The notes below the pieces were generated by a model, which saw nothing but the letters and a program-made list of their open reading frames with translations, made no database searches and was not told the origin of the DNA. From Aphis gossypii (Eukaryota; Arthropoda; Insecta; Hemiptera; Aphididae), in NCBI RefSeq assembly GCF_020184175.1, contig NC_065531.1, forward strand, positions 39,453,213 to 39,517,212: a stretch of DNA of 64,000 nucleotides, in the 5' to 3' direction. Positions 50,340 through 63,576 of the stretch are shown here, piece by piece (the stretch's first letter is position 1; every line of letters starts with the position of its first letter). Position numbers and translations under genes: made by a program.

Positions 50340-50797
50340 CAGGGGCGTACTCACGGGGGGAGGGGGGTCATGGGGTTTGACCCCCCATTGGTCGTATTTT
50401 TTTAGATTCTGAACAAAGTGATGAATGTATTGATTTTAACTTCGGGGGTGGTTTACGATGGTAAAGTGAATATCCTTGGTGCATTATAGAGGTCAAAAGT
50501 AAACATTTTCCAACAGTTTTCAAAAAAATCAACAAAAACAAAAGAAAAAATGACGGAAAAACGGGAATTTTCACGCAAAACTAGTTTTCAACCAAATCAA
50601 TTTTTCATATGGTTGTAACTCAAAAACTAATCACTGTAATTTAATGCTATTCATAGACATTTATAATTGTTATAACTAATATTTAATTATACTAATTATT
50701 ATGATTACGGTGGGCGTGGGGGGCAGAGCCCCCCACTTTTGTATTTTAGTACATTTTCAGGCCCCACCCCCATTGAAAAGTCCTGAGAACGCCACTG
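50340..50797. mobile_element. GC-ended hAT-like element (458 bp) carrying a shared repeat block
   Basis: The left end CAGGGGCGTACTCA and the reverse-complemented right end CAGTGGCGTTCTCA match at 12 of 14 positions. The flanks ACGGGGAA and ACGAGAAA match at 6 of 8, suggesting an eroded 8-bp duplication. G/C homopolymer-rich subterminal sequence (GGGGTTTGACCCCCC, GGGGGGCAGAGCCCCCC) forms small palindromes. The centre (about 50,480-50,640) is the block also found at 15,064. Confidence 0.65.
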
Positions 50798-53700
50798 ACG
50801 AGAAATAACGTTTTCAGAAAACAAAGATAAAATTATTTTTAAATTAAACCATGTATTAAACTTATATCTGCAATTTTAGTAATTTCAACAAATGTCATCG
50901 TTACGGAAGTCAACGTATTTAATATTTTAATGTGAGAAAGCCACATTGACGGAGTTTCCTTGTAGGTACTCATTGGCCGTTACAGGTAAGGTTGGTGGAG
51001 TTTACATTAGACCTTTTTAGTACTTTTTTTATCTAACCGGTATGGCGGTATTCTGGTGGAGTTTATAATCGCCCACACAATACACATCGCACGTGCAATA
51101 AGCTTCAATATAGGTACTATAATATTATTAGGTACATCTGCAATTGCAATAGTTTTATTTTAATTTTTAGCACGTACCTAATATACAAGCTCGACAATGC
51201 AGTGTTTTCACAAAAGAATACCAAGAATTTGAAAATTCACGTTTATCGAACAAAATTAGTCAGGGCCAATTTTTGCCCACCATTTAATATAGAGTATAAT
51301 AATATATAGTTTTTTTCACGTACGTTAACATTACAAGTTTTCAATGTGCCCCCCCCCCAGAAGCCTTAGTTACTCATTTTACACATTTTGTAACATGTCT
51401 GCAAGTGCCATTGTTAGGGCAGCTGTTATGATTATTTATTTTAGTTCTTCAATGTTAGTTGGCAGGGGTGTGGTACACAATAATTACATCCTTCGCATAT
51501 CCCTAAATAGAAAAAAAACCATTGGGGTCATATCGGAGCTTCTTTGAGATCAATGATTCAAACTTTCAAAGTTAGATATGAGATTTTTTTGTGAACACGA
51601 TGTATTAAGATTACAACAATATTTGGTTTAAAACAGCTATGATGTTCCATATACTATAATATAAGCAAACTATACGTACGGAGGTCTGGATAGAACCAGC
51701 TAGTGAGTTACCTACCGAGTTGAACGCGGTGGAACAGACTCTATTTTTGTAAATAAGGCGAATTATACTAGATTATTGTAAATTGTAAGATTGTAACCTT
51801 TTATCATTTTAACGAGTTTAAGGCTAATATAAAAGTTCTAAAACTTTGTAACATCGGTACTTGTCCCAGACCTTAAAACGGTGTGTAGTAAGACACACTA
51901 ATTACATCGTACAAAAAGTGAGTGAGTATAATACGAAATTTAAATGTGTACCTACTTGAAATTATATTTTGTATTATTATAGTTAATTATTTTATGTTAG
52001 ATTTTACTGATTTGGGCTGTGGCCTATGTTTGTATATTTATGTACCTACTGATTATTTATAATATAGGTAAATGTCACAGCTTTGTTGGGAAAATAAAGT
52101 ATAAGACATATATAGAAATATTATATTAGTATTTCTTTTAATGATTTTCGAATTTTTAAAGTCCGTTTAGGAGTAGACGTTAATTTTTTTGAAAGTAATA
52201 AGTAAGCTGCACTTCTGTTCCGAGATTTATCATGGCTTATTTAGTTAAGAGATTACAGCGTATGTCAATAATTCTGAAGAAGTAAAATGTTTAACAAGAT
52301 TTGAAAGTTATTGTCTTTTATTCCTTTTGTACACAACTCAGTCTTACCATTTATTTAAAATGGAAGAGTTTATAAAATGAATTATTTTTTAAGCCATTCT
52401 AAATATTTTTGGTAAAAAAATGTAATTGTGTTGTTACATTAGGACCATTTTTGGTGTAAATTAATAGTAAAAGTGTATACTAAATGTATACTAGGTTTTC
52501 AAATTTTGAACCCCGCGCGTTCATATCCATTATGTTTTTCATAGATTTTTTAAAACAGAAAATATTTTATACCACACCTCCGCATAAAATCAAACAAATC
52601 ATCGTTGGTTAAATTTATTGATTTTTCACCACTTCTACAGCCAGCTGAAAACCCGATTATAATGAAGACATAAATAATATAATATGTTATTGTAATTTTT
52701 GTTATTTTATGGTTTTTAGAATTATTTATAAATTAAATATAATCATTTAAAACGCAATTTAACTTAATTTATAAATGTATTTTAATAACTTATAGTACTT
52801 AATATCATGTACACATTTCATATCTTACATAAAAATTAAAAAAGAATAATTTAAGTGTGCCCACAATTATAAATTAAAACAAAATGAAATAAAAACGCAT
52901 GGTAATAGATAATATGGGTCATATCTTGAGTTAGTTATAGGGACTCAATATTTATGGCTTTAATTTTATTAAATCATTTAACTCAAGGGTATTTATTGGT
53001 AGGTAGGTAGTATAAAAAAAAATAATTAGGTAATTTAGATAACATTTTATCAAACTTTTTTAATTAGGTTTTATTTTGTTAGCTAATTTAACTTAATAAA
53101 CCATTGTGCAACGTCAACCTTTTTCTTCTTTATCCTATGTACCTATAATGAAATATAAGTGCTTTCACATACCTACATTTCACCAGAAACAATGCAACAC
53201 CCATTCAAAATTATTAAAAATAATAAAAATACGTTGTCATTAACAACTAATAATTGATGATAAAATAGATTTAAAATAAAGTAGTATTGAAATTCGTATT
53301 CTTCCCCCACTAATCAAAATTGCACGGAGGAGCCAAAACATGTATTTTCAAAAATGTTCTAGTAAAAATTAACATTTAACATTTTTTTCGATAAATATAA
53401 TATACATAACTCTCGTGAATATGCTTTATTGTATTATAATAAAATAATATTACTCCTTCCCTATAAAAATACGTTAACGAAACAAAAACGGTTTCGCCAA
53501 AACTGTAGGATAGTGAATTATATATAAGATTTCTTATTGTAGTAAAAAAAAAATTAAAAATCGTTAGTCATATTTTTTTTTATAAGCGTTCAAAGATCAA
53601 ATTTTTACAAAATATGTCAAAATTGTGAAAGTTTGCAAGTAAGTTTGTACTTAATTGAAAATTCAGAAAAATGTTACTATATATAATACAATTATATAGT

Positions 53701-56203
53701 ATTATAATACTATTATGTCATTTAGATATTTTATGCTTAGCTATTTTGCTGTCGCTATTTTGAGTTTTGACATTCGATTTTTTGGATTTGTGGTTATGAC
53801 GGTGACATAGTTTGAGGTGATAACAATGTATTATATTTAACTGACTGAATAATATATATTTGGTAAAAGTATATAAGTTATATAGTGTACCTACTACTAG
53901 ATTTTGTTCTAACCATTATCATTTATGATATACCTAACTAACTAGTTAGTTATACATACACGTTTACGTATATTTCTAAGTTATAGATTCTATTGGAAGC
54001 TTCTTAAGGAGAACTTATCTTCTATTACACAATAACAATATACAACATATTATTTAGTCCACATTCAGCGCAATCTTTAGCTTAACATTTACGGAAATTC
54101 GATAGTATTTATATTTGTGTTGTGTTTGGGTCCTATTCCTATACAATCGCTGTAGTATAAATAAGCGATTGTGTGCAATGAAGTATCAAACAAGTGATGA
54201 AATAGAATTGTTGTATTATTACTATATAGCTACAATAAATAGTAGACTTCTGCAAAATATTTTATATTGGTTATCGAATTATCTAACGAACTGTTAGAAA
54301 TTGTTGGATTTTTTATATTTCTGCTGTTAGGGACCGATTCGCACAAGCCCGGAAACCTGGATGTATAATCTAATATCTAATCACTATGGGTCTCCCGAGA
54401 TATTAAGATATCGAGATACTTTAAATATTATTTTTCCACGTATAAAAAATTCCAGTTGGCACAAGTCATATTTAATGGTACGAGTAATTTCAAACCAGTC
54501 GTTAAGTATTTGACGTTTATTCACAAAAATATTCATGAATTTAATTCACATGTATTTAAAACATAATATTTATTAATCGTATAATTACTATAATTAAATA
54601 AAATTTAAATTATAATTTTATAATTGAAAAAAATGTTTATGAATATTTGCCGTTAAAAACTAAAAACAAAAAATATCTGTACCTACCTAACTTTAAAAAA
54701 AAAAAAAAAATGTAAAAAAGTTAATTTTTTCAAATCATAATATTCATAAGTCATAAATTGTACTAGTATTTTGGTTTGTACAAATATTTGCCAAGACGTT
54801 TAGTTAGGTGTAAAACTGTAAACAAAAAACTTAAAGTTATTATTATAGTACATACTACATGGTTACTAGAAACTTATAGACTTCATCTATTTTTAATTTA
54901 AATGTTTTATAATTTTAAACAAATTCATATAAAAATGTGTACAATAAAAATTAATAAAAATTTCTATCGTTAATGGCTTTTATAGTGAAATGATTTTTAG
55001 ATAGAATAGGTAGAACAATTAATAAAAACTTATAATTTGTCATTTAACTCATTAAAATCAAATAAAATATCCTTTAATAATGATCATTTGTTTATAATAA
55101 ATAATATAATATAAGTGTATAAATTTGTGTATAATATAACATAACTTGAAATTTTTTTTTTTTTAATATCTTTAAATGTATTACTAGGTATATTATTATA
55201 TTTTTTATGTTTTGTTATATGAAAAAATATTATGCTAAAGCCTTCATTTACTTAAAAAAAAAATCATTGAGCTCATCTACAGAATATTTGCAGTATACAA
55301 GGATTTTATTTTCATAACTTTTTTACAGTCCTATTATATAATATAAAGAATAATAGTTAAATAATGACAAATATAAATGTAAAAAACACTTATGTTATGT
55401 TGAATCCATTCAAAAACAATGACCTATTATATTATTCCACGAATGATATTTAGTGTTTAAGCTAAATAATAATAAATTTATAAGTAATATAATATTTATT
55501 TTAAAGCGTTTGTTTTTTCTAAATAAACAATTTTAGCTTATTACTATATACCACATTATAGTAATAATATAGGTAGATGAGTATTAAATTTTATGTCAAC
55601 TACAATATCACTACAATTTAATTATGGTTTAAATACGTAATATATATTATACAATATACATATCATTATATCAAAGTACCTAATTATGATTATGACCATG
55701 ATTAATTAGTGTTTAATGTATTATATTTTTAATTGTTCAAGATTTATCGAACAGTTTATAATAATGTTAAATACCATTTATAAAAAGTTTTAATTATGGA
55801 TGGTATAGTTAAGCTAGGTAGACAAGTGTATCTACTATCTATACGCCAAAATGTAAAAAATATGAATTATTTTTAAATTAATTTTTTATTATTTTAAATT
55901 AAAACATAATGTTTTATATTTTACAATATTTGAATTGAACTAATAATAACTATTATATGAAACTTTATATATATAACAATATTCTAAACTAAAATAAATA
56001 TCAATGTGTTTTTTTATTAACTTATTGATATCAATTATATCAATATTTTCGGAACTCAATTAGGTTATGAAAAAAAGTATTACGGGACGTAAATAGGCAA
56101 TGACCCTTTTTGAATCTTTTTTTGCGGGATGCAACTAACCTACTGATAATATTTTCGGACGCAAGTAGTATGCTCCTTCTATAGTGTTTAGCAATCAGTT
56201 GTA

Positions 56204-57150
56204 TAAGGTGTGGCAATTAAATAACGAGAATTTGTTTCTAGCTCCTTAAGTTGTAAAACTAATATCTTGAAAATTAGGCGATCTAAAGTTCATACGTTTA
56301 TACACTATTCTGCCAATTTTAATAGTGATCGGTGGTAGATTTTGTTATCTTCGATTTTTTTAAAGTTTGTATACTAGTATAATGAAGTGTTATGATGTGA
56401 TATCGTTTCAGTTTCTGTTGAAATCGGTCAAAACTGTAGTTAATTTTCCGAAAATCGCAGTGCGTGTTCGTTAATAACTATTTATCACAATCATGTGTGT
56501 ACGAATGGGCTACACGTTTTGCATCAAGGCGAGAATCGATGCAAGAAGATGCAAGGTCAGGTGCACCTAAAATCGTTCACATTAGGCAAAACGTCGAACG
56601 TTTGAGAGTGTTGGTGTGTACAGATCGACGTTTCACAATCCGAATATTGTCAAATAAACTCAGTATAAAAAGAAACCATTCGCCAAATGTTACACGACGA
56701 TTTATCAATGCGCAAGCTCTGTGCAATGGTTGGGTGCTTTACCATTACATAAATGCGCCTGTTCAGTGTTCACACATAACTAAAAATTCAACAGTGTTTG
56801 ACCTGTAGGATAATTACAAAGCTCTCCCACAGACTCACCCCTCGTACAACTATAATCGACTTCATCTGACTCCACTGAACTTTTGGCTATTTCAAAAGTT
56901 GAAGGTAACAATGAAAGGACACCGTTATAAGAATTTAGAGGATATTCAATGTACTGTTACGTTGGTGTTGAAAACTCTAAGTTCTACCTTCTCGAGACTT
57001 CCAGGGATCCTTTTAGAAGTTAGAGAACACTGGACAAGTGCAGTAGACTCGTGGAAGTATATTGTAAGGGTATGGCTGCCTAAATAATTGTGAATAAAAA
57101 ATAAATGTTTTAAAACTAAACATTCTCGTCATTTAATTGCACATTTCGTA
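56204..57150 (+). pseudogene. Decayed mariner transposon with broken transposase
   Basis: The terminal repeats of about 27 bp are GGTGTGGCAATTAAATAACG on the left and, reverse-complemented on the right, ATGTGCAATTAAATGACG, each ending close to a TA. Exact ends are uncertain by a few bases. The remains of the transposase are on the + strand. An N-terminal helix-turn-helix part (56464-56808) contains YEWATRFASRRESMQEDARSGAP and DRRFTIRILSNKLSI, matching the mariner WxxRFxxGRxSxxDDxRSGRP pattern. A C-terminal part (about 56,850-57,087) has LTPLNFWLFQKLKVTMKGHRY. The HHDNAP catalytic signature is reduced to YHYINAP and the later aspartate position reads LN. Together with frame breaks and a length of about 950 bp instead of about 1.3 kb, this shows an inactive, internally deleted copy. 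Confidence 0.85.
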
Positions 57151-58654
57151 CATAGGTATCAAGTGGATCATTATTATAGACATGTTAATTTTGAATTCAA
57201 TGAATTATTATTGTATATCATCTGTAAAATATATTATAATATTATATTTATATATAAAAATAATCGATTTTTTTTTTTTAATAGAAATTAAACTTTTTAT
57301 ATGTAAAATAGAAATAAATAATTCTCTATTTTATGCTAGGTGTATAAGTATTTATATTGGTTTATATTTAGAAACATTAAAAATAATTAAAAATGGTGAA
57401 ACTATTAATACAGTTAACTCTGTACATAATATATTTAGGTATGTTTGCATTTATATTTTATTTGTATTTTATATATTTATATTACAAGTTGCAATGTTTC
57501 AAATTAAAACCGTAAGTAGATAACTTTGAACAGTATCACACAGTATATTTATCAATATTTTATACGAAATGTATATATTATATGTTATTAAAATGTAATA
57601 TGAATATATGTCACATGGAAGTACCATTTTTTGACTTTGTCCAAATGGTCCTAAATCGATTATCAAATTTGACGTGATGATAACTAAACCGAGTTTTTTT
57701 CCGATACTTATTATACAAATGTTTAATTTTAAATGCCAGTTTTCGATTACACGCTCTCGCTCTATACAGTTATAATACACGACAGAGGTGTATTTATTAT
57801 TTATTTAAGTTTTAAACAGGCCAGGCCCAATTATATACATAATAATAATAACAACAATCGATCTTAACTGCAGTAAAATATAAAAAGAGAAGAAATGAAA
57901 GAAAAAAAGCATTTGTATTGAGATATATATTTTTTTTTGTAGAGGCTGGGTATTTTTTCCGAGGTAAATTTCCCAATTCAACCTATTAAAAACAAGAAAA
58001 AAAATGATTTGTGTTTATATGTTATCTTTGTACGATTATTCGGTTTTTAAGCGGTTTATGAGCATTTTTAATTTATGTTATATCATAGGTATAAGCATAA
58101 CTTGCTGGAAAATTGAATTATTGTAAAAACCAACATACAAATATAGATAATGTTGTTACCATCAAGTTTCATAATAGATCTTATTCACTCTAGTTTTTAA
58201 ACTAACGTTGTTTTAAACTAAACATGATCTGCTGAGCTTAAGTTTTCCTATATTACGCATTTGTAAGACGGAGACAAATCATGCGGGTGTTGTGTCCTCT
58301 TAATAACTGAAAATTATTTTAGGATTATTTTATTATTATAATGACAATCGTCATCGGTCAAAAGATTTTTCATATTTCATTTTGATAGATAAATAGGTAA
58401 TTGGACATAAAAATGTTATTTCTGATTTCTATAAATTTTAATTTTATAACAACTATAGCGTATACTATACAATATTTATGATTTATTTATATTTTTGATA
58501 TTTTAATTTAATAACAGTCTTAAAAAATATAATATATGTGATTTTTAAGTAAAACATTTTTGACGTTTTTCATTGGGTCGTTTTTTTTTGTTTCATTAAA
58601 CTGTGCTCCACAAATAAAAAAATAAATTTTTAATAATGGTAAAGTGGTTCTAAA

Positions 58655-58949
58655 CAGTGGCGCTAAACCTATAATCCAAGAGAGGTGACCACCCCTTTTT
58701 TCGGTGGGTGATGGGAATCCGCGTGTATTCAAAAAACTATTTACATAATATATAAGTAGTAAATTTATAATTATGTTTACCAGATCGCGAGGAATAGGGA
58801 TCCTAAAGGATAAATAACTAGCCGATAAATAACAATACGTAGTGTACTATTTGTTTAGTAAGTTATGTAGCCATGTATGGTGTAAAAGGTGGTAGGTTAC
58901 GAAAAATAATTTTTGTCTCGCTCAATTTAATTTTAGTTCGGCGCTACTA
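58655..58949. mobile_element. hAT-type non-autonomous element (295 bp)
   Basis: An exact 8-bp target duplication GTTCTAAA lies at 58647-58654 and 58950-58957. The ends CAGTGGCGCTAAAC and, reverse-complemented, TAGTAGCGCCGAAC are imperfect inverted repeats of hAT style. It has no coding capacity and is unrelated in its termini to the elements at 14386 and 15846. Confidence 0.85.
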
Positions 58950-61900
58950 GTTCTAAAGCTAACCCGTGATAATAATATCCATTTTAACCTCATGAAATTA
59001 TTATCATTGAAATTGTGTCCATAATATCGACATTTTTTCAATTTTTACTTATGAAAAATAAAAATTCGATTCAATCGATTTTCGATTGTACCTTATTTCT
59101 TACCTATTGTAGATTAATTATTGTGCTACATCTAAATTAACGTTTGATTATAAATTCGATTTTTTAATTTTCTATAAATTTGATTTAATTCTGAAACCTG
59201 ACGTTAAGTACAGATTTATAATTTATAATATATATTGATAAATATACATAATAAAATACATTAACTAAATAAAAAAGCTTCCCCACTTGCCTTATTACAT
59301 AACATTCATTATCAGTTAATAAAACTATTTTTTTTTTAAATATTCATAGTAGGTATTTTAAATACCTACAGATAAAAAAAATGTGAAAGTATGTATTTAT
59401 AGTACTTATCTAGTACCTATAAGATATTTTTATTAAAATGTCAACATTCCTAATGAATAGCCTAGTAAGAAGTTTGCCTTTAAAAATTATACGGTGGAAA
59501 ATGCCCTGTTACCTCATCACCCATACATCATAATTAACTATTGTAAACAATATATAATTTAATTTAATTAATATAGTACAGCAAATTCGAAAAAAATAAA
59601 TATGTGTTATTCTAATATTTTTATCTGTACTTACTGTATTATTGTACCTAATTATTTTATATTATTTATAATATTTATTTTTCGCAGGTATATTATTATA
59701 TGTTTATATGTCTGCAGTATAGTTAGTTAGTAAGTATATAACAATATAAAAAATGTATGGTATGCAAGTATTACTTACTTTAGATAGTACTATTATTGTA
59801 GTCTACTATAGATGTGTTTATAGTACAGATTATTAATTATTATATTATTATACACTACGGTCCATGACCAAAACCTCAGACAGGTTGCAGACGTTGCAGT
59901 TGTAACGTGTAATATTGCGAAATGTTTGTATACGTACCATAATATACAATATTATAATAATACGTGGAAAGTGTTTTCTTCGAAACTTCACAGTTCACAA
60001 GAATGTTATCATTTACGTCGGAAATCCGTTTAATTATCATCACGTATGGTCCATTACGATAATAGTCATGATTTATCACAATATGACTGTTGCATTTCAT
60101 TGTTTTGATAACAATGCTACGTATTAAATAAATTATAATAAACTCAACTGTGCTTTGTGTTTACAAAGCTGTAAAGAGACAGAAGTCATATGACTTGAAG
60201 GGATATTGACATATTATATACTGTACGATTTGTTCACAGGAAATGTACAGATGGGTTTAGTGTTTGGACAGCAAGCACCCTGAAAAATTGCACACGATTC
60301 TCGAGTAAGGCACATTTGGGGCTGCAACTGCAGTTGTATAAACATTACAATTTTGGGCGCTTGTTAAACAGTTAATTTAAAATTTGTAATTACCAAATGT
60401 CGGAAATATGTCAAATATCATAATGTCAGTTGGATAATTTCCTCCCTCTTAGCTGAATATCAGTATCTCGGCCCAAAACTGATTTGACTCGATGGTCTTG
60501 AGCAGTGAGTACCACGATACGTACCTAGAGCGTTTCACCCGTATAGAGAATTCGTTTCGAATACATATAACGCGGGTTATCATAGTAAAATGACTAATAT
60601 CATACCTTTGAATATCTATTATAGGTATATAATTAATAGTCGTAATATATCAAAAATGTCTTATAAATGTAACATTATTTTTTCGTTCTACATTTTGTTG
60701 ATATTATGAGGACCTCTTAGATGATTTCGCCTATTTGCATCTACTCGTAAGTCGTAATGCGGGACACATAATTTTCCTCTCCGTTATAATTCCTATCAAG
60801 TACTTATTATAGGTAGTAGGTTGTAGGTACTGTAGGTACATATATTTATCTTTTTTAACTACAATTTGGAAAATAAATCCAATAATTATTATTTGTAGAG
60901 AAACTCCTTCGTATTGCAATCAAAATAAATTATACATATAAAGTATATAGTTATACAATATATATATATAACTAAATTTTCTTAATATTATATGATATAC
61001 GAAGGACTTCAGTGTTCAGTCCCCAAATTTTTTTTCTTTAACTATTACTTATTTGTGACTATAAATACATCATATATCTTTTCATATGTTGTTTAAAAGT
61101 ATAATTCGTTCTACTGGGAATAGAGAGGGGGACGACTTATGTAGATGTGTCAATGAGTTCAAAGTTTATCCACATGCGCAATTCAGTTTTACTATAAAAA
61201 TAACAAAACGCACGTGCAGTAGCGTTTGACTGTCATCGCGCGCGCACGTCTGTCTACTTTATAAATAAATTAACAAAGTATTGTAACTGTCGTTAATTAA
61301 GCCCTTAGTACCGATGAGTTACATAATATCATTCGGTATAATAATAATTAGTACGTATAATTTTTTTTTTTAAATTCAGTTTCCACCGCAATGTCCGCCC
61401 GAAGTCTATATTATTATTCATACAACATTCCAACATCAATAATGAATTATGTTATAATGTTGATTGTTCATTATATTTTATAAAAATAATACAATAATGT
61501 TATTGAAATCGTTAAACATTATAATTCATTAGTCAGTAAATCGTTTTCCTCCTTGTGGCTAACACGATTTATCACTTTCTATCAAATTATTATATTATAT
61601 TTTATGTACGTTATCTGAGTTGTTTTTTTAATCTGAAAAACGCCAGTTGCACAGTGCACACCATCCACTGATATACATAATAACTGACACCACACACGGA
61701 CCGCTTGTTTAATGTGGCTACTATATTATACACGTATAAATATATTTAGCATTTACTGAGTATCAGAGTGTCCAGTATACAGTACAACAACTATGTAATT
61801 TGCATAAAATATTATATTTTATATGAGCTCGTATTAGTCGTATTGGTTTATTATATAGCCTTTTATAGTCATATTTAAACATAGAGTATATCACCGCATT

Positions 61901-62191
61901 TTACTTTGTCGATAATATTTTTATTCAAATTAATAAGGTATATAGATTGCTATAGCCTGCTGCAACGTAGGGCACACATCTAATTTATGCGATTATAACA
62001 AAAGTAGATGAATTAATCATAATACCCGTTATACCTATAGAATAGGTACGAGCAAACAATAAAATTTGCATTTTAAAGATTTGGCAGGATGTGTCTAGAG
62101 GAATTGTTGACTTACACAATCAACTATTCCTATGGTATATAATTAGTATTGTACATTAATATTGTATAGCTACTGAGCATATATTTATACG

Positions 62192-62274
62192 GTCTATGTA
62201 CGGGGACGAACACGTGGTGAGATACCTAGCCGTACACTGCTTGTTTAACCTCGAGTTCGTCCCCGCACATGCGA
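62192..62274. ncRNA. Candidate hairpin RNA (pre-miRNA-like stem-loop)
   Basis: The left arm ATGTACGGGGACGAAC (62196-62211) pairs with GTTCGTCCCCGCACAT (62255-62270) at 15 of 16 positions. Pairing continues inward with isolated mismatches through CG/CG and GGT/ACC to about 62221/62245. This leaves a loop of about 23 nt and a stem of about 27 bp. The size, single mismatches and unusual GC content in AT-rich DNA resemble a microRNA precursor. It could equally be a fragment of an inverted-repeat element. No expression evidence is available. Confidence 0.3.
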
Positions 62275-62779
62275 TAATAATATTATATTTTTTTCACGTG
62301 TGATATTGGAAAAAATTTAGATATCTATTATACTATAGAGAGGCGTGCTTGTTCATGAGATATACGGCTATAAAAGGTTAAGTACCTATCTAACGTTTTT
62401 TTATTAGCTTACTTAAAACAAAAAAAAAAAAAAATTAAGCATGTTAGTTTTTGAATTTCTCGACAACTATAATAGCAAACAGATCTGGTTTAGGTCTTGA
62501 CCAATACAGATTTTAAACTTCGGTGTACGGTGTAATACGTCTAGTGGACGTACGCGATGTGATGGTCACTCTGTATATTATTCATCGTACCACTTTGAAG
62601 TTCTCCGTTACCACTATAGATACGTACTGTAGTCGTCGACGTTTAATGCAAACTCAACCGGCATATTACTATACAAATTACTACTGCAAGCGTACACTTG
62701 TCGCTTGTTAAACATTTTATTCAAAAAAAAAAAAAAATTAAAAATTGATAATAATTTTTAATATCCTATTATATAATAG

Positions 62780-63569
62780 TCGCGCGCGCGGTCATCGTCG
62801 TCGGCGTGTGTTAAGATGAACACCACTGCAAATCCTAAACAAAAATAATTTTTTTTTTTTGTTATTATTATCTAATATTTATGCCGCCACTATCGCCGCT
62901 GTCGTCGTCGTTTGCACGCTTCGCGGTGGTGGTATATGATCACCAGTACGCAGCCGAGTGGCGTGTGCGCGCGCGTTTTTTTTTATTTATCTCTTCGCCG
63001 TACGCCCGCCCAGCACGTCCGAGTACGATGCGCGTCGTCCGGTCTCTTCGGTCTCGGAACTGAACGCGATCGGTGTTTGCGCTCGCTTGTGGCGTAAACC
63101 TTATCACACGTTTTGTATTTACCGATATACCTTTACGCACGGTCGCAATTATTGTTCACGCCGCCGTGCCCGTCAAAACTTCGTGATTACAAAACGATTA
63201 TAGTTTAAAAATCGAGTCCGATTATTAAAACAAAAAAAAAACAATATTATCATCATTGCGTTTTATCGATATTATTACAACACCGTTAGTGTTCTAGTGT
63301 CCCGCGTGGACTATATACTCTGGCGGATCCGCTGATCGACGACGACGACGCCGTCACCGCGCACCGCCGTCGACCACCTGTGGCGCGCGCGTGATCTTCT
63401 CCAAGTCTATCGTTCAGGTCCAGCTCGTTCGCGGATTCGGTGTGGTGCAGCTGTTGCAGGGCCGCCGAGCAGTGCTGCTGTTCGCCGCTCGTCGTCCGTC
63501 GTCTCCGTATAATAATAATAAATTATAATATTATACGAACGTCGTTAACGGGCGACCGTCGTCGTCACG
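62780..63569 (+). promoter_or_regulatory. CpG-rich promoter and 5' UTR region of the right-edge gene
   Basis: CpG density rises sharply from CGCGCGCGCGGTCATCG (62781) through clusters of CGTCGTCG, GCCGCC and CGCGCGCG. It falls away again after 63,580. The region ends directly at a candidate first coding exon. Open frames here on both strands (for example 62881-63063) follow from low stop-codon density and have no domain signature, so I treat the stretch as promoter and leader. Confidence 0.6.
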
Positions 63570-63576
63570 ATGAGAG
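63570..63576 (+). CDS. Candidate first coding exon of a gene continuing beyond the window
   Basis: ATG AGA G is followed at once by a strong donor, GTACGT (63577-63582). It sits at the end of a long CpG-rich leader in the context GTCACGATGAGAG. Only Met-Arg and one base (phase 1) are visible, so the product cannot be named. The remaining 424 bases to the window edge look like intron: AT-rich with TATTATTAT stretches. An alternative is that this ATG is within a non-coding exon and translation starts further right. Confidence 0.45.

Larger units (their letters stand above)
47427..56203. other. Intergenic region right of LCLAT1
   Basis: Apart from the elements listed separately, this is AT-rich DNA with no supported gene. 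A segment at 51,340-51,560 (a C9 run, then moderately GC-balanced sequence with ACCATTGGGGTCATATCGG) may be another degenerate repeat. Confidence 0.45.
57151..62779. other. Intergenic region between the mariner relic and the right-edge promoter
   Basis: AT-rich with no supported protein gene. It holds a hAT-type element (58655-58949), a hairpin (62192-62274), and a small CpG-rich patch at 61,205-61,255 (GCACGTGCAG, CGCGCGCGCACGTC) followed by a TATA-like TTTATAAATAAA. That patch could be an alternative upstream promoter of the gene entering at 63570. Confidence 0.45.

Noticed and set aside
57137..57523. 128-codon open frame right of the mariner
   Set aside because: Its composition is Ile/Tyr/Leu/Lys as expected from random AT-rich DNA, with no motif, and it begins within the transposon end.
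62881..63203. Several overlapping open frames on both strands in the CpG-rich region
   Set aside because: High GC lowers stop frequency. The frames have no domain signature and overlap each other on both strands, so a promoter/leader reading fits better.
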